DNA of 64,000 nucleotides from CAZNXJ01 sp964577115 (GCA_964577115.1 CAZNXJ010000011.1:107316-171315); one strand, 5' to 3'. Shown: positions 16,623 to 26,677, counted from the first letter of the stretch. Numbers and translations are program-made. The notes: a model not told the origin generated them from the sequence alone.

Positions 16623-18542
16623 TTACCGGACAAGCTGGAATTCGGGCAGCATAATGACCGCCCACAGCGCGTCCTGGACTGGTTCGGATTCCAGCTTTTC
16701 GCCCAGCAGCTGCCGCAGGGCCGCAGCTTCCGCCTCGGTCGGCTTGCGGCAGAGCGCGTGGACGAAGAGCCAATCAATGAATTGTTCGGGTGATTCCCAT
16801 GCGCGCTGAAGTAACTGGTTGGCTCCGCGCTCAAGTAGCTCTGCAAGAATCGCACCATTCGAGAGGTCGATGGCTTCGAGCGTGCTGAGCTCGTCGGGCC
16901 GGGATGTGACGACCTGATCGCGATTAGGTCGGCCCAGCGATCGCATGAGAAAGTCGCTTTTCACGAGCGACGCGCGCACCATCCCCACGTCGCCTCGTTC
17001 GATCGGAGCATCAAACTCGGTAGGCGCCGTCCCCGTGATTTGCCAGACGGCGTCCACGAATTGTTCGGCGGTCAGCCGCTTGGCTCGCGGTCCGGCATAG
17101 CGATACTCGGGAGCTTCCTGATTCGGCTCAACCACTTCCGATCGGCTCTGATACGCTTGCGACGTGGCAATCAGCGCCAGCACCTCCTTCAAGTCATAGT
17201 TGTGATCCGTCAGGTGCACGGCAAGGTAGTCGAGCAGGTCGTGGTTCCATGGCTCGGTTTGCATCGCATCGGTCGGATGGACGATGCCTCGTCCCATGAG
17301 GCGATGCCAAAGCCGGTTGACAACCGTTCGCGTAAAGCGACCGTTTTCCGGATGTGTCAGCAAGCCAGCGAGCTGCCGCAGGCGTTCGGCCTGATCGGCT
17401 TCGGCGTCGATCTGCCCCAGCTCAGGAAACAGCCATGCGGCTTGAGCCGTCTTACCGAGCGGCTTGTCGCAGCGATGCATCTCGAGCGGCTCAGTAGCGT
17501 AGATGGCGGCCAGACCGTACGCTTCTGCCAGCGTCCAGCGGTCGATGAAACTGTCGTGGCACGAGGCACATTTCAAATTGATGCCGAGAAACGACTGACC
17601 GACGTTCTGCGCGAACTGGATTTCGACGGTTTGACCCGCACTGACCTCGCCTCGCCAGCGGATTCCCTGGATGAAACCGGCGCTCTCTGGCGTCGGCGGC
17701 GCGATCAGTTCGCGCGCAAATTGGTCATACGGCATGTTCGTGACGAGCGCTCGGTAGAGCCACGCCGAGATCTGCGTGCGACCGCCCGTAATGAAGCCGG
17801 TGCCCGTGTAGTCATTGCGCAGCAAGTCGTTCCAGAATGTCAGCCAATGCTCTGCATAATCCACATCCCGCGATAGCAGCTCGCGCACGAGCAGCTCGCG
17901 CTTATCCGGCCGCGTATCCTGGAGGAACGAATCGAGTTCCTCAGGGGTTGGCAATAGGCCGATCAGGTCGAGCCACACGCGGCGTGCGAACTGCTCGTCA
18001 CTTAGCGGCTCCGGCCGCGGCAATTGATGTTCCATGAGATACCGATCGAGAATTCGATCGATCGGGTTGGTGCGTCCATCAACTGCCTCGGGCAGCTCGG
18101 GACGGCGCGGATGCAGAGGCGGCGGGTAGGACTCGACGCCAAACGAAAATCCCGCCTCCCACGGAACGCCGGCGTCGATCCACGCTTTGAGCACCGCGAC
18201 TTTGTCGGCGGGCATGGGGGGGCTATCCGGCGGCATCCGGTCCGCGGGATCCTCGGCGGTCACCCGCGCCACCAAAAGACTCTTCGCATGCTCACCCGGT
18301 GTCACGCTCGGGCCAGACTCACCGCCCGTTAGCAACAATTCGCGAGTGTTGAGCGACAGGCCGCCTTCCTTCTGGTTGCCCGTGTGGCAGTCCCCGCAAT
18401 ACTGCTGCAGGATCGGCACGACATCGTGGGCGAAGTCGACTTCCGCCGCGGCGAGCGGTCCAGCGGTCAGCACCATCGACAATGCGGCGAGTCGGGCAAT
18501 CACGCAGTGCGACGTTCGGGCACCTGTTAACATTTTGTTCAA
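16623..18542 (-). CDS. PSCyt1-DUF1549-DUF1553 cytochrome protein, short form, cluster 1
   Basis: Exported protein of 639 residues with a signal peptide ending near AGPLAAAEV. The N-terminal c-type heme motif is CGDCH at 49-53, followed by the RMPPDSPPMPADKVAVLKAW tail typical of PSCyt1. DUF1549 covers about 160-370 and contains a second motif, CASCH in NLKCASCHDSF. DUF1553 fills the C-terminus, with VVNRLWHRLMGRGIV and KRLTAEQFVDAVWQ. It is much shorter than the related proteins at 29709 and 55673. Covalent heme attachment and an electron-transfer role are inferred from the motifs. It follows a 112-residue acidic gene by 4 bp. Confidence 0.9.
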   Translation of the reverse strand: MNKMLTGARTSHCVIARLAALSMVLTAGPLAAAEVDFAHDVVPILQQYCGDCHTGNQKEGGLSLNTRELLLTGGESGPSVTPGEHAKSLLVARVTAEDPADRMPPDSPPMPADKVAVLKAWIDAGVPWEAGFSFGVESYPPPLHPRRPELPEAVDGRTNPIDRILDRYLMEHQLPRPEPLSDEQFARRVWLDLIGLLPTPEELDSFLQDTRPDKRELLVRELLSRDVDYAEHWLTFWNDLLRNDYTGTGFITGGRTQISAWLYRALVTNMPYDQFARELIAPPTPESAGFIQGIRWRGEVSAGQTVEIQFAQNVGQSFLGINLKCASCHDSFIDRWTLAEAYGLAAIYATEPLEMHRCDKPLGKTAQAAWLFPELGQIDAEADQAERLRQLAGLLTHPENGRFTRTVVNRLWHRLMGRGIVHPTDAMQTEPWNHDLLDYLAVHLTDHNYDLKEVLALIATSQAYQSRSEVVEPNQEAPEYRYAGPRAKRLTAEQFVDAVWQITGTAPTEFDAPIERGDVGMVRASLVKSDFLMRSLGRPNRDQVVTSRPDELSTLEAIDLSNGAILAELLERGANQLLQRAWESPEQFIDWLFVHALCRKPTEAEAAALRQLLGEKLESEPVQDALWAVIMLPEFQLVR

Positions 18543-18546
18543 CTTT

Positions 18547-18885
18547 TTATTCCAAGACTTCCCGTTCGAGATTTTCGGGAACCGCGTCGAGCACCAGTTG
18601 CGACGGGATCACGTCGAACCAGTCGAGAAAGAGGTCAAACGAGAGGTTTTCCGGCCACTGCGACTCGTCGTCGTTCCAGACGGAAAGCTCAAGCTGAAAC
18701 ACTTCCTCATAGCGGTTCATGAGGGCCTTCTGAAGCCCGTCTTCATCTTCGAAGTAGTCGATCAGGTAAACGGTCGCATCCAGGCTATCGTCTTCGACGT
18801 GGTCATAGCCCCCGAGGGAGCGAATCCAGTCGTAGAACGGCTGCTTTCCCGAAACAATCAACGACGAACGGTTCACCGATTTCAC
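18547..18885 (-). CDS. small acidic protein, unknown, first gene of cluster 1
   Basis: Protein of 112 residues, rich in Asp, Glu, Trp and Tyr (EDDSLDATVYLIDYFEDEDG, ELSVWNDDESQWP). It has no signal peptide, cysteine motif or membrane segment. The start MKSVNRSSLIVS is followed by a regular alternation suggestive of a compact alpha/beta domain. It is conserved-looking but I cannot assign a family with confidence. Only 4 bp separate its stop from the PSCyt1/DUF1549 gene, so co-transcription is likely. The product seems cytoplasmic while its neighbours are exported, so it could be an accessory factor or simply a passenger. Confidence 0.75.
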   Translation of the reverse strand: MKSVNRSSLIVSGKQPFYDWIRSLGGYDHVEDDSLDATVYLIDYFEDEDGLQKALMNRYEEVFQLELSVWNDDESQWPENLSFDLFLDWFDVIPSQLVLDAVPENLEREVLE

Positions 18886-19136
18886 ATGCAGTCCTTTACG
18901 CTTGACCGATCACCTTAGATCAACACCCATGGTACGCCGGAAAGCGAATGATTTCGAGCCGCCGAGTGGGCTCGGCACTGCGCGCGCCGCCCCATTCGGG
19001 CTCCCTTTCTCACCCGGCCCATTCCACTACAGCACGCTTACTGCGGCCAATCTGCCGGAGCGTGTGCCGGCGAGCAAAATTACCACAAACATCCGCGCCG
19101 TTCCGAGCCCAATCGGCCAGCGACGCGAGCAGCCCA

Positions 19137-22100
19137 TCAGGGCTGTGTCGAGCCACGCTGGGCTGCCGTTTCCAGCAGCCCGAGCAGCTCGAGGATCTCC
19201 TCCCGAGTAAATCGATCCAGCAGGCCCTTGGGCATGAGCGAGGTCGAAGCCTTCTGGAGTTCCTCGATGTCTTCTCGGGCGATCGTCTCCGGCTGCGGGT
19301 TGTCGGGATTGGCAATAATCGTCAGGGACTTGGCGTTCTGTTCAGTAATGATTCCCGACAGCACGCGCCCGTCCGCGGTCGTGATGTTGTACAGCGCGTA
19401 CGCAGGCTCGATTTGATGCGACGGATCGAGGATCTCGCGTAACACGGCAGAGCGATCGCCTTTGCGGCGCACGAAAACATCGGTCAGATCGGGGCCGACG
19501 CTGCCGCCCTCGCCCTGAAGCCGATGGCACTGAGCACACGTGGCTTCGACGAATAGCCGGCGAGCGGACTCGGTCGATTTGAGAGGAGTTGCCGAATCGA
19601 GGTCGCGGAAGTCTTCCATGGTCCAGTTCTTCACGAGCGACCGCGTATTGCCCAGTGGATCGGCTGGCGGAACGGGATGTGCCAGCCAGGCGTCGAGATC
19701 GGGGACCACTACCATCACGCCATACATGCGCGGCCAGTGATTCGGCAACGTGCAGATATACGGGTATTCACCCGGCTCGCTCGGCGCGGTGAACGTCAGC
19801 GTCTCCTTGCCCTCCGGAAAAACGAGGGGCGTGGCCCAGAGAACATCAGACGATTCGGGGACATAGCTCAAGCCACGCGCATCCGTCTTCGGGCTCATCG
19901 CGGCCGCTTCGAGCGCCACGCTGTGCAGCGCGCCGGGCCGCGTGATGACCAAATTGTGCGGCATGAGGTCCGCATTGATCAGCATCAGTTGAACGGGCCG
20001 CCCTGCTTCGACGGCGAAATACGGCACATCGTAGCGCATTTCTTCATGGACGGTCGAGATCCGTACGCTGCGCACCGCGACGGCACGCAGCCGCTCGCGC
20101 TGATGCCGCGACTTTTCGGCGGGTAGCAACGGAAGTAGCTCGTCGGCCAGCTGCACCGCCTCCAGGAACTCACCGGTCGTTCGTTCCGCGGCCGGAGTCG
20201 CTTCGGCGAAATCGACGATGGCCGCGACAGCTCGCTCGGCCGCATCGGGCGGTCGCGCTTCCGGCGGTACGTTCAGAAGGACGCCCACAGCCGCGGCCCT
20301 GAATTCCGGCACGCGCAGCCGCTCGGCCGCCAATCGAAAGTTCTCGTCGAGCTGATCCGGTACGGCCGCTAGTGCTTCGAGTGCCGTTTGCTGAATCGGC
20401 AGAGGTTCAGATTCCGCAAGGCAACGGACGATCGATGCACGCAGCGCTGTGCGAACCTCCGCCGAGACAACCAGCGGGACGCTGGCGAGTAGTTCCTGGC
20501 GAGCGTCCGTGGACTGATCGAGCTTCTTCCAGGTATCCCGCGGTTGGCCGCTCGACAGGAGCGCGGCATAGGCGACACGGCGGAGACGCGCATTTGTGGA
20601 ATTTATCTGTTTGTGGAGCCGCGAGTCGAGCTTTCGAAGCTCGGTCGCCGGCCGGCTAAGCAGCAATGGAGCAAGCTGGGAGACGGAACTATCACCATCG
20701 GCCGCACGTGCGGCCGCCGTTTCCATGGCCTGCCAGAGCTCGATGATCGGAGCCCGCTGATTCATTGTGGCCAGCGCCGCGAGCGCTTCTTCCCGGTCCT
20801 GCCGCGCCACGTTCGCGCGCGTTAAGAGCGCGGTGAATATCGGTTGGGTTCTCGGATCCGAGACGCTGCGCTCGGCGGCCAGGAGCTGTTCGATCGAGAG
20901 TCGATCGATCTGATACTGGATACTGCGCGGCGAAGCATCGAGAAACAGCCACGGTCGTGGTGCGGCAGCGTGGTGTGCGTGATGTTTGTGCGTCTCCCCT
21001 GTGCCACGTGCGTGCTCGTTTCGATCATCGTCGTCGGCAGAATGCAGATCCGCTACGCTGCCGTGGGCGGAATGTTCCGCGTCGGACGGCGCCGGACCGA
21101 GTACCAGCTCGAGCGCTCGCAACGTTTCGTCGAGCGTGTATTCGAGGTACTCGTCCATCTCGTAATCCACAGCGCCCAGCGCGACCTCCATCGCTCGCGG
21201 CGTGTGATAGAAGCTGCATGCGCGAACGGCTTCGAGCCGCACGCGGGGATGCCTGTCATGGATCTGCTGCTGGATGAGCTCCAAAGAATCCGGAAGCAGG
21301 TGACGCATCGCGCACGCGACGCGCGTTGCGGCGGCGCGAGCCCGATGGTCGGGTGACTTGAGCAACTTGGTCAGCAGCTCGGTGCGCAGCACGTTGTGCG
21401 TCTGGTATTGCCAGAGCGCTTCGAGCAGCAACTGCTCGCGGCTCGACGCGAGATAATCGTCGGAAGGCGGTTCGACCGGCCTCTGTTCCAGCTGCGCAAC
21501 CCATCGATCGAGCGCCGCGACGACTTCCGGTGTCGGGCGCGCGGCCAGTTCACGGCGTACGCGATAACGCGTCCGATCTTCGGGCTCACCGAGTAGCTCT
21601 AGTAACTCCTCGACCGTGGCCCCCTCAATCTTCGGCGGCGTCAGCAGTGGGCGATCGCGATAGATGACTCGCCAAATCCGGCCATGACTGTGATCGCGGT
21701 TGGGATCGCGGAGATTGTGCTGCAAGTGGCCGATTAGCGCGTTGTGCCAATCGACGATGTACAGCGCACCGTCCGGACCAAACTGCAAATCGACCGGGCG
21801 GAAGTTGCCATGGTCGCAGAGCAGTAGCGGCTCGATTTCCTCGCCGGTGAAGCCCGTGCCGTCTTCGCGGACCTTGTGCTGAAGGATGCCCAGATCGCCA
21901 ATCACATTGTTAAGCAGAAAATTGCCCTGCGCTTCGGGTGGAAAATGGCGGCTCGATACGAACTCGCAACCCGACGATGGCCGAATTCGCATGGGGATGA
22001 ATACCGGGTACGACTTGTCGCTCCGGGGGCCTCCCCAGTCCAGGTAATTGTCGCGGCATCCGCCGGGATGCTTGTCCGGATGCGGGATGTAGCCCGAGAT

Positions 22101-23834
22101 CGGCGTCGACCAATAGTTGAACCCCGGCGAGGCATCCGCGATGAAGCTCTGGCCCCAGCGATCGAAGATGTGCCCCCAGGGATTCGCGAACGTCAAGGAG
22201 ACGAAAACATCAAACCGCTCGGTGCGCGGTTCGTAACGCCAGACACCGGCGTCGCCCAGCCGAACGGGACCATAGGGCGTTTCCACCTGCGATTGCTTGA
22301 ACGTGCCTTCCTGAAAATACAGCGCGCCGTCCGGTCCCCATTCGAAGGCCGCTAGTCCATGATGCGAATCGGCCGAATCGAACCCGATCAATTGCCGCAC
22401 TTGCCGGTCGGCTCGATCATCACCGTCGGTGTCCTCCAATCGCAACAGATCGGGCTGCTGGGCGACGTACACTCCGCCGTATCCCAGCTCAAAGCCAGTC
22501 GGCTGATGGAGACCGTCGGCGAACACCTTGCACCGATCCATGCGGCCATCGCCGTCATCGTCTTCAAGAATCAGCAGCTTGTCGTTCATCGGCGTCTTCG
22601 GCTTCCATTGCGGGTACGACGGCATGGTCGCCACCCAGAGCCGGCCGCGATTGTCGAAGTTCAGCGCGACGGGGTTCGCAAGTTCGGGGAACTGCTCTTC
22701 GGACGCGACGAGCTGAATTTCGTATCCCGGTGCTAATCGGAAATACTTCTGCTGCTCGGCCGCAGGGATGTATTCAAGTGATCCAAGCTTCCCGGCCTTG
22801 CGGTTTGGGTCGTCCTCGCCGCCGACGTTCGACTTCGGCGTGATGAAGGGAAACGTATTGCTGTCGTCGATGGGCTCGGCTGGTTCCCGGCCTTGAGCGA
22901 TCTCCCAGATCCGCCGATCGCGATTGGCGCACATCTGATCGAGGATCTCGCGTTCGCGCTCCATGACCTCGCGATTACGGTACGTGCCGTCCGAGCCTGC
23001 CTCGCCTCGTGTTCCATAAATCGAGTAGCCATTGACGGCGCGGTAACGGTGAAACCAGTGAAAGTTTTTGTCGGCAATTGCCGCGCGAAGTTTCTCGGAA
23101 GGCGGTGTTGTGCTGCGGTTTCCAAACAGTGCTTCGTCGAGAATCGGAGCGAGTGCGCGGTAGCCGGCATCGGTGAGATGTAACCCGTTGATCGTCAGCT
23201 TCTCGGCGGATTCTCGGAACAAGCGTTCGGTTGGCGTGAAGAGATCGACGAAACCAGCGCCGGTCGTCCGAGCCACCTCGCGCATGGCTTCGGTATAGAG
23301 ACGCAGCTGCGCGTTGTGCCACTCGCCGGAATTGATGTTCGGATCACCGAGATCTTCGTGTGCGATGGGCGAGATGATTACGACACGCGCGTTACCTCGA
23401 CCGCTGTAGTTCTGCGCCTGGGTGTGTTCGACCACCTGACGGAGGTCGTTGGTAAACTTTTCGAGCCCCGCTTCGCCGGCGAAGGCCTCATTCGTGCCGA
23501 AGAAGTACAGCACGACATCCGCCTGGCTGTGCGCGAGATGGACGTCCGGATCGCCGAAATTCAGCGATCGGTCGCGCCGCAGCGGTTCGTCCGCGGGAAA
23601 ACAAAGATTGCGCACGACAAGTTCGTGATCCGGAAATCGCTTGTACAGCAATGTCTCCCAATAATTCGCCACCTGCATCCGCTCGCCCAATCCGTTGCCG
23701 ACCAGACATAGATGGTCGCCGGGACGCAGCTGTAGCACGGGCGATTGGCTCAGTGCCGCTTGTGGAAGCAGCGGCCCGACCAGGAGAGCGGCTGCCATGC
23801 GGAGAAGTAGGCGAGCGAAAACGGGCGTTGGCAT
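19137..23834 (-). CDS. giant PVC-type fusion: SGNH hydrolase, sugar-dehydrogenase propeller, HEAT, cupredoxin, cytochrome c
   Basis: About 1565 residues. The start at 23834 (MPTPVFARLLLRM) is favoured because GGGAG lies about 10 bp upstream and a clear signal peptide follows. Order of modules: SGNH/GDSL hydrolase at about 35-240 (GNGLGERM, GTNEAF, NGLHLTDAGY); PVC membrane-bound dehydrogenase propeller at about 370-780 (NFDNRGRLWV, DDDGDGRMDRCKVFADGLHQ, FGPDGALYIVDWHNA); HEAT-like helical repeats at about 780-1230, interrupted by a His-rich stretch; an azurin/plastocyanin-like domain at about 1260-1400 (MPHNLVITRPG...YICTLPNHWPRM supplying H, C, H, M ligands); and a c-type cytochrome with CAQCH at about 1433, followed by a TIGR02603-like tail. 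A secreted esterase and sugar oxidase passing electrons through copper and heme is the natural inference. Confidence 0.9.
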   Translation of the reverse strand: MPTPVFARLLLRMAAALLVGPLLPQAALSQSPVLQLRPGDHLCLVGNGLGERMQVANYWETLLYKRFPDHELVVRNLCFPADEPLRRDRSLNFGDPDVHLAHSQADVVLYFFGTNEAFAGEAGLEKFTNDLRQVVEHTQAQNYSGRGNARVVIISPIAHEDLGDPNINSGEWHNAQLRLYTEAMREVARTTGAGFVDLFTPTERLFRESAEKLTINGLHLTDAGYRALAPILDEALFGNRSTTPPSEKLRAAIADKNFHWFHRYRAVNGYSIYGTRGEAGSDGTYRNREVMEREREILDQMCANRDRRIWEIAQGREPAEPIDDSNTFPFITPKSNVGGEDDPNRKAGKLGSLEYIPAAEQQKYFRLAPGYEIQLVASEEQFPELANPVALNFDNRGRLWVATMPSYPQWKPKTPMNDKLLILEDDDGDGRMDRCKVFADGLHQPTGFELGYGGVYVAQQPDLLRLEDTDGDDRADRQVRQLIGFDSADSHHGLAAFEWGPDGALYFQEGTFKQSQVETPYGPVRLGDAGVWRYEPRTERFDVFVSLTFANPWGHIFDRWGQSFIADASPGFNYWSTPISGYIPHPDKHPGGCRDNYLDWGGPRSDKSYPVFIPMRIRPSSGCEFVSSRHFPPEAQGNFLLNNVIGDLGILQHKVREDGTGFTGEEIEPLLLCDHGNFRPVDLQFGPDGALYIVDWHNALIGHLQHNLRDPNRDHSHGRIWRVIYRDRPLLTPPKIEGATVEELLELLGEPEDRTRYRVRRELAARPTPEVVAALDRWVAQLEQRPVEPPSDDYLASSREQLLLEALWQYQTHNVLRTELLTKLLKSPDHRARAAATRVACAMRHLLPDSLELIQQQIHDRHPRVRLEAVRACSFYHTPRAMEVALGAVDYEMDEYLEYTLDETLRALELVLGPAPSDAEHSAHGSVADLHSADDDDRNEHARGTGETHKHHAHHAAAPRPWLFLDASPRSIQYQIDRLSIEQLLAAERSVSDPRTQPIFTALLTRANVARQDREEALAALATMNQRAPIIELWQAMETAAARAADGDSSVSQLAPLLLSRPATELRKLDSRLHKQINSTNARLRRVAYAALLSSGQPRDTWKKLDQSTDARQELLASVPLVVSAEVRTALRASIVRCLAESEPLPIQQTALEALAAVPDQLDENFRLAAERLRVPEFRAAAVGVLLNVPPEARPPDAAERAVAAIVDFAEATPAAERTTGEFLEAVQLADELLPLLPAEKSRHQRERLRAVAVRSVRISTVHEEMRYDVPYFAVEAGRPVQLMLINADLMPHNLVITRPGALHSVALEAAAMSPKTDARGLSYVPESSDVLWATPLVFPEGKETLTFTAPSEPGEYPYICTLPNHWPRMYGVMVVVPDLDAWLAHPVPPADPLGNTRSLVKNWTMEDFRDLDSATPLKSTESARRLFVEATCAQCHRLQGEGGSVGPDLTDVFVRRKGDRSAVLREILDPSHQIEPAYALYNITTADGRVLSGIITEQNAKSLTIIANPDNPQPETIAREDIEELQKASTSLMPKGLLDRFTREEILELLGLLETAAQRGSTQP

Positions 23835-23997
23835 GGTGTGCAATCTCCCAGGAGGGCGAGTGCCCTGAGGCATGCATTTCGTGGGGCTCGCGCGCACGAG
23901 TCGCGTTTGGGTGGGAGCACGATACGCCGCGCGAGGGCGTTCGCGATGCGGCTCAGCATAGCGAAAAAATGGAACGCCGACTGCGCGATCGCGGGGT

Positions 23998-24945
23998 TTA
24001 AGTCGCTTGCGCGTCGGAGCAAGGTTTGCGCGCGTCGGCGTTCACCGAACCGTCGCACGGCTCGCCTTCTAGTTCGAACGCGATCGTCGCGTGTTCGACG
24101 CCCTGGTTGCGCAGCATCTCAATGATCGTCGTCCGCAGGTGGACAATGTCGCTGCGCTGAGCGGACGGCGCGAGCACCACATGCATCGTGAGTACGTGAC
24201 GCTCGCCGTCGAGCGTCCAAACGTGCGTGTGATGGGTCGAGAGGACCAGCGGTAGCCTCAAGACCTCAGCGGTAAAACGTTCGAGATCAAAGCCCTCGGG
24301 GACGGACTGGAGAAACACGAGGGCGACGCGACGCAGCTTGCCGAATACGTTGAACAGGATCAATGCCCCGATCATCAGCGACAGCAAAGGGTCAATGATC
24401 GGCCAGTCGGCGACCGCCATCACCGCGGCGCCGATGAGCACCGCAACCCAGCCGAGCACGTCTTCGAGCAGGTGCCAGCCGACAACTTGCTCGTTGAGAC
24501 TCGAACCCTTGTAGAGCCGCAGGAATGCGGCGCCGTTGACCAAAATGCCGATGACGGCCAATCCCAACATGCCTAACGAATGGACCGGCTCCGGCTCCTG
24601 TAGCCGTTCGATGGCCCGCCACATGACAAGGGCGAGACCGGAGACGAGCAGAACACCCGTAATCAGAGCTCCCAGAACGGAGAACCGCCGATAACCGTAG
24701 GTGAACAGCTTGTCGGCGCCACGCTGCGAAAGGCGCTGGAGATACCACGCCAGGCCAAGCGATAGGGCATCGCTGGCATCATGCACCGCGTCGGCCAGAA
24801 TGGCGACACTGTTAGTCCATATGCCGCCGACGATTTCGAAGCCTACGAATCCGACGTTCAGCAGCAGCGCGAACAGCAGATTTCTGCTCGAGCGCTGGTC
24901 GACGTCGCTATGGTGATGATGGTCGTGGTGGCCGTGGCCGAGCAT
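23998..24945 (-). CDS. cation diffusion facilitator (CDF) metal exporter
   Basis: Inner-membrane Zn2+/Co2+-type antiporter, about 315 residues from MLGHGHHDHHHHSD, a histidine-rich N-terminus typical of CzcD-like proteins. Six membrane helices are visible. The metal site is HDASD in LADAVHDASDALS (TM2) and HLLEDVLGW (TM5). The C-terminal cytoplasmic ferredoxin-like domain contains STHHTHVWTLDGE, a family hallmark. The frame is also open upstream to ATG 25017 with no better ribosome-binding site, so the start is uncertain by 24 codons. It is separated from the giant dehydrogenase gene by about 160 bp on the same strand. Confidence 0.9.
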   Translation of the reverse strand: MLGHGHHDHHHHSDVDQRSSRNLLFALLLNVGFVGFEIVGGIWTNSVAILADAVHDASDALSLGLAWYLQRLSQRGADKLFTYGYRRFSVLGALITGVLLVSGLALVMWRAIERLQEPEPVHSLGMLGLAVIGILVNGAAFLRLYKGSSLNEQVVGWHLLEDVLGWVAVLIGAAVMAVADWPIIDPLLSLMIGALILFNVFGKLRRVALVFLQSVPEGFDLERFTAEVLRLPLVLSTHHTHVWTLDGERHVLTMHVVLAPSAQRSDIVHLRTTIIEMLRNQGVEHATIAFELEGEPCDGSVNADARKPCSDAQAT

Positions 24946-25108
24946 GCAAATTACCAGGGCTTCGAAATGAACGAGAAAATCCGCATGTCCCTCTGGCGAA
25001 TCGAGGTAACATGACACAAGTTGTAAGCCGGTAAGCGGGCGGTGAAAACCGCGCTAGATCCGGCGACCGCTTGGAACAACTTGATTACCTCTCAGGGACT
25101 TTCGTGTG

Positions 25109-26677
25109 ATGCATCGACTTTTCCTGCCACTGTGCGTTGTGCTCGGGGCCGCCAGCATGCTCTGCGCCGCGGAACAAGTAATCGACCTTTCGGGGCCCGA
25201 TGCCGCGTCATCATGGACCTTCACCGACCGGACGGCCCGACTCGCCGATGGTGAATTGGTGCTCGACGGCCGCCAACGCCTGACTGCTGCGTTTTTCACT
25301 CCCTATGAATATCGTGACGTCGCGCTTGAAGCGCGTTTTCTCGTCGAACCCCAATCGCGAGGTGTTCTGGCATGCGGCTTCATCGTGCGGGCCGCCGACG
25401 GCAAGAACTATTATTACGTGCACTTCGATCGCAATCAGGCCATTCTCGTACGGCACAGCACGGACAACGCGTGGAGCGAGATTCGCCGCGCCAGTAACTT
25501 GGACAAACCGGCTGGTGAGTGGCATACCGGGCGTGTCGAATGTTCGGGGAATACGATCAAAGTTTCGCTGAACGGGCAAGTGCTCTACGAGGCCGAGGAC
25601 CAGGCGCTTGCGCGGGGCCGCATCGGCTTCTACGGAAGCCAGGGGCTCGTGCACGTGAAGGACATTTCGGTGGAAGGCGAGCCGCTCGAGCCCGAGAAGC
25701 CTTTGGAGTTTCCACCGCCGAGCTACGTTCTGGTGTGCGAAGATGCCGGAGCCGGCGGTTACGAGGCTTTTCCGGATGTGTGCCGTCTGAGTGACGGTCG
25801 GCTGATGGCCGTGTTCTATGCGGGCTATGGCCACGTCGCGCTGCCCAATGAGCAACTGCCGCGAGGCGGCCGGATTTGTTACGTCACGTCGAGTGACGAG
25901 GGGCGGACGTGGTCTCCCGCAGAGGTTCTCTACGACGGCCCGGACGATGATCGCGACCCCTCCATCGTGCAGCTGGCCGACGGGCGGCTCATCTGCAACT
26001 TCTTCTCGCTTCGCGCGGCACCCGGAAGCAACCCTCCTTACAAAGGGCTCGGCACATGGATCGTCGTCTCGGAGGACCTGGGTAAAACGTGGTCGTCGCC
26101 GCGGAAGATTTCAGACTACTACTGTAGTTCGCCGATTCGTGTCCTCTCGAGCGGCCGACTCATCCTTGGACTGTATGGCGAGAGCGGTGACAGCGCGACG
26201 GGTGCGGTCATCTACAGCGATGATGGGGGGGAAACCTGGAGCGAAAATCGCCTGATCGACAACCAGGGCGTGCGGCTGGACGCGGAAACCGACATTTTCG
26301 AACGCAAGGATGGAACGTTGTACGCCGCGCTGCGCCCGCTCATGGGGTTCGCCATCTCGTCCGATCAGGGCGAAACCTGGACGCCAGCGGAACCGATTGG
26401 CTTCCCCGGACACTGCCCCTATTTCCTCCGCACGCCGGATGATGTGATCCTGCTGGCTCACCGCCTGCCCGCAACCAGCCTGCACTACAGCTTGGACGAA
26501 GGGAAAACGTGGAGCGACAACGTGCTGATCGACGAATGCATCGGCGCGTATCCCTCTATGGTCATGCTGAAGGATGGCTCGGTCCTGATCGTGTACTACG
26601 AAGAAGGGGAAGGCTCGAACATCCGGGCCAAGCGTCTGAGCGTCGATCGCACGGGCGTCAAAATCCTAACCGACTAA
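25109..26677 (+). CDS. secreted sialidase-like protein with LamG/DUF1080-type N-domain
   Basis: About 522 residues with signal peptide MHRLFLPLCVVLGAASMLCA. Residues about 20-190 resemble a concanavalin-like 3-keto-disaccharide hydrolase/LamG domain (WTFTDRTARLADGELVLDG, YYYVHFDRNQAILVRHS). Residues about 200-520 form a six-bladed sialidase-type propeller with five Asp-boxes: SSDEGRTW, SEDLGKTW, YSDDGGETW, SSDQGETW and SLDEGKTW. Exo-alpha-sialidase is the annotation usually given, but planctomycete members may cleave other glycans. It converges with an MFS transporter gene. ATG 25109 is preferred over the overlapping GTG 25106; AGGG lies 11 bp upstream. Confidence 0.88.
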   Translation: MHRLFLPLCVVLGAASMLCAAEQVIDLSGPDAASSWTFTDRTARLADGELVLDGRQRLTAAFFTPYEYRDVALEARFLVEPQSRGVLACGFIVRAADGKNYYYVHFDRNQAILVRHSTDNAWSEIRRASNLDKPAGEWHTGRVECSGNTIKVSLNGQVLYEAEDQALARGRIGFYGSQGLVHVKDISVEGEPLEPEKPLEFPPPSYVLVCEDAGAGGYEAFPDVCRLSDGRLMAVFYAGYGHVALPNEQLPRGGRICYVTSSDEGRTWSPAEVLYDGPDDDRDPSIVQLADGRLICNFFSLRAAPGSNPPYKGLGTWIVVSEDLGKTWSSPRKISDYYCSSPIRVLSSGRLILGLYGESGDSATGAVIYSDDGGETWSENRLIDNQGVRLDAETDIFERKDGTLYAALRPLMGFAISSDQGETWTPAEPIGFPGHCPYFLRTPDDVILLAHRLPATSLHYSLDEGKTWSDNVLIDECIGAYPSMVMLKDGSVLIVYYEEGEGSNIRAKRLSVDRTGVKILTD

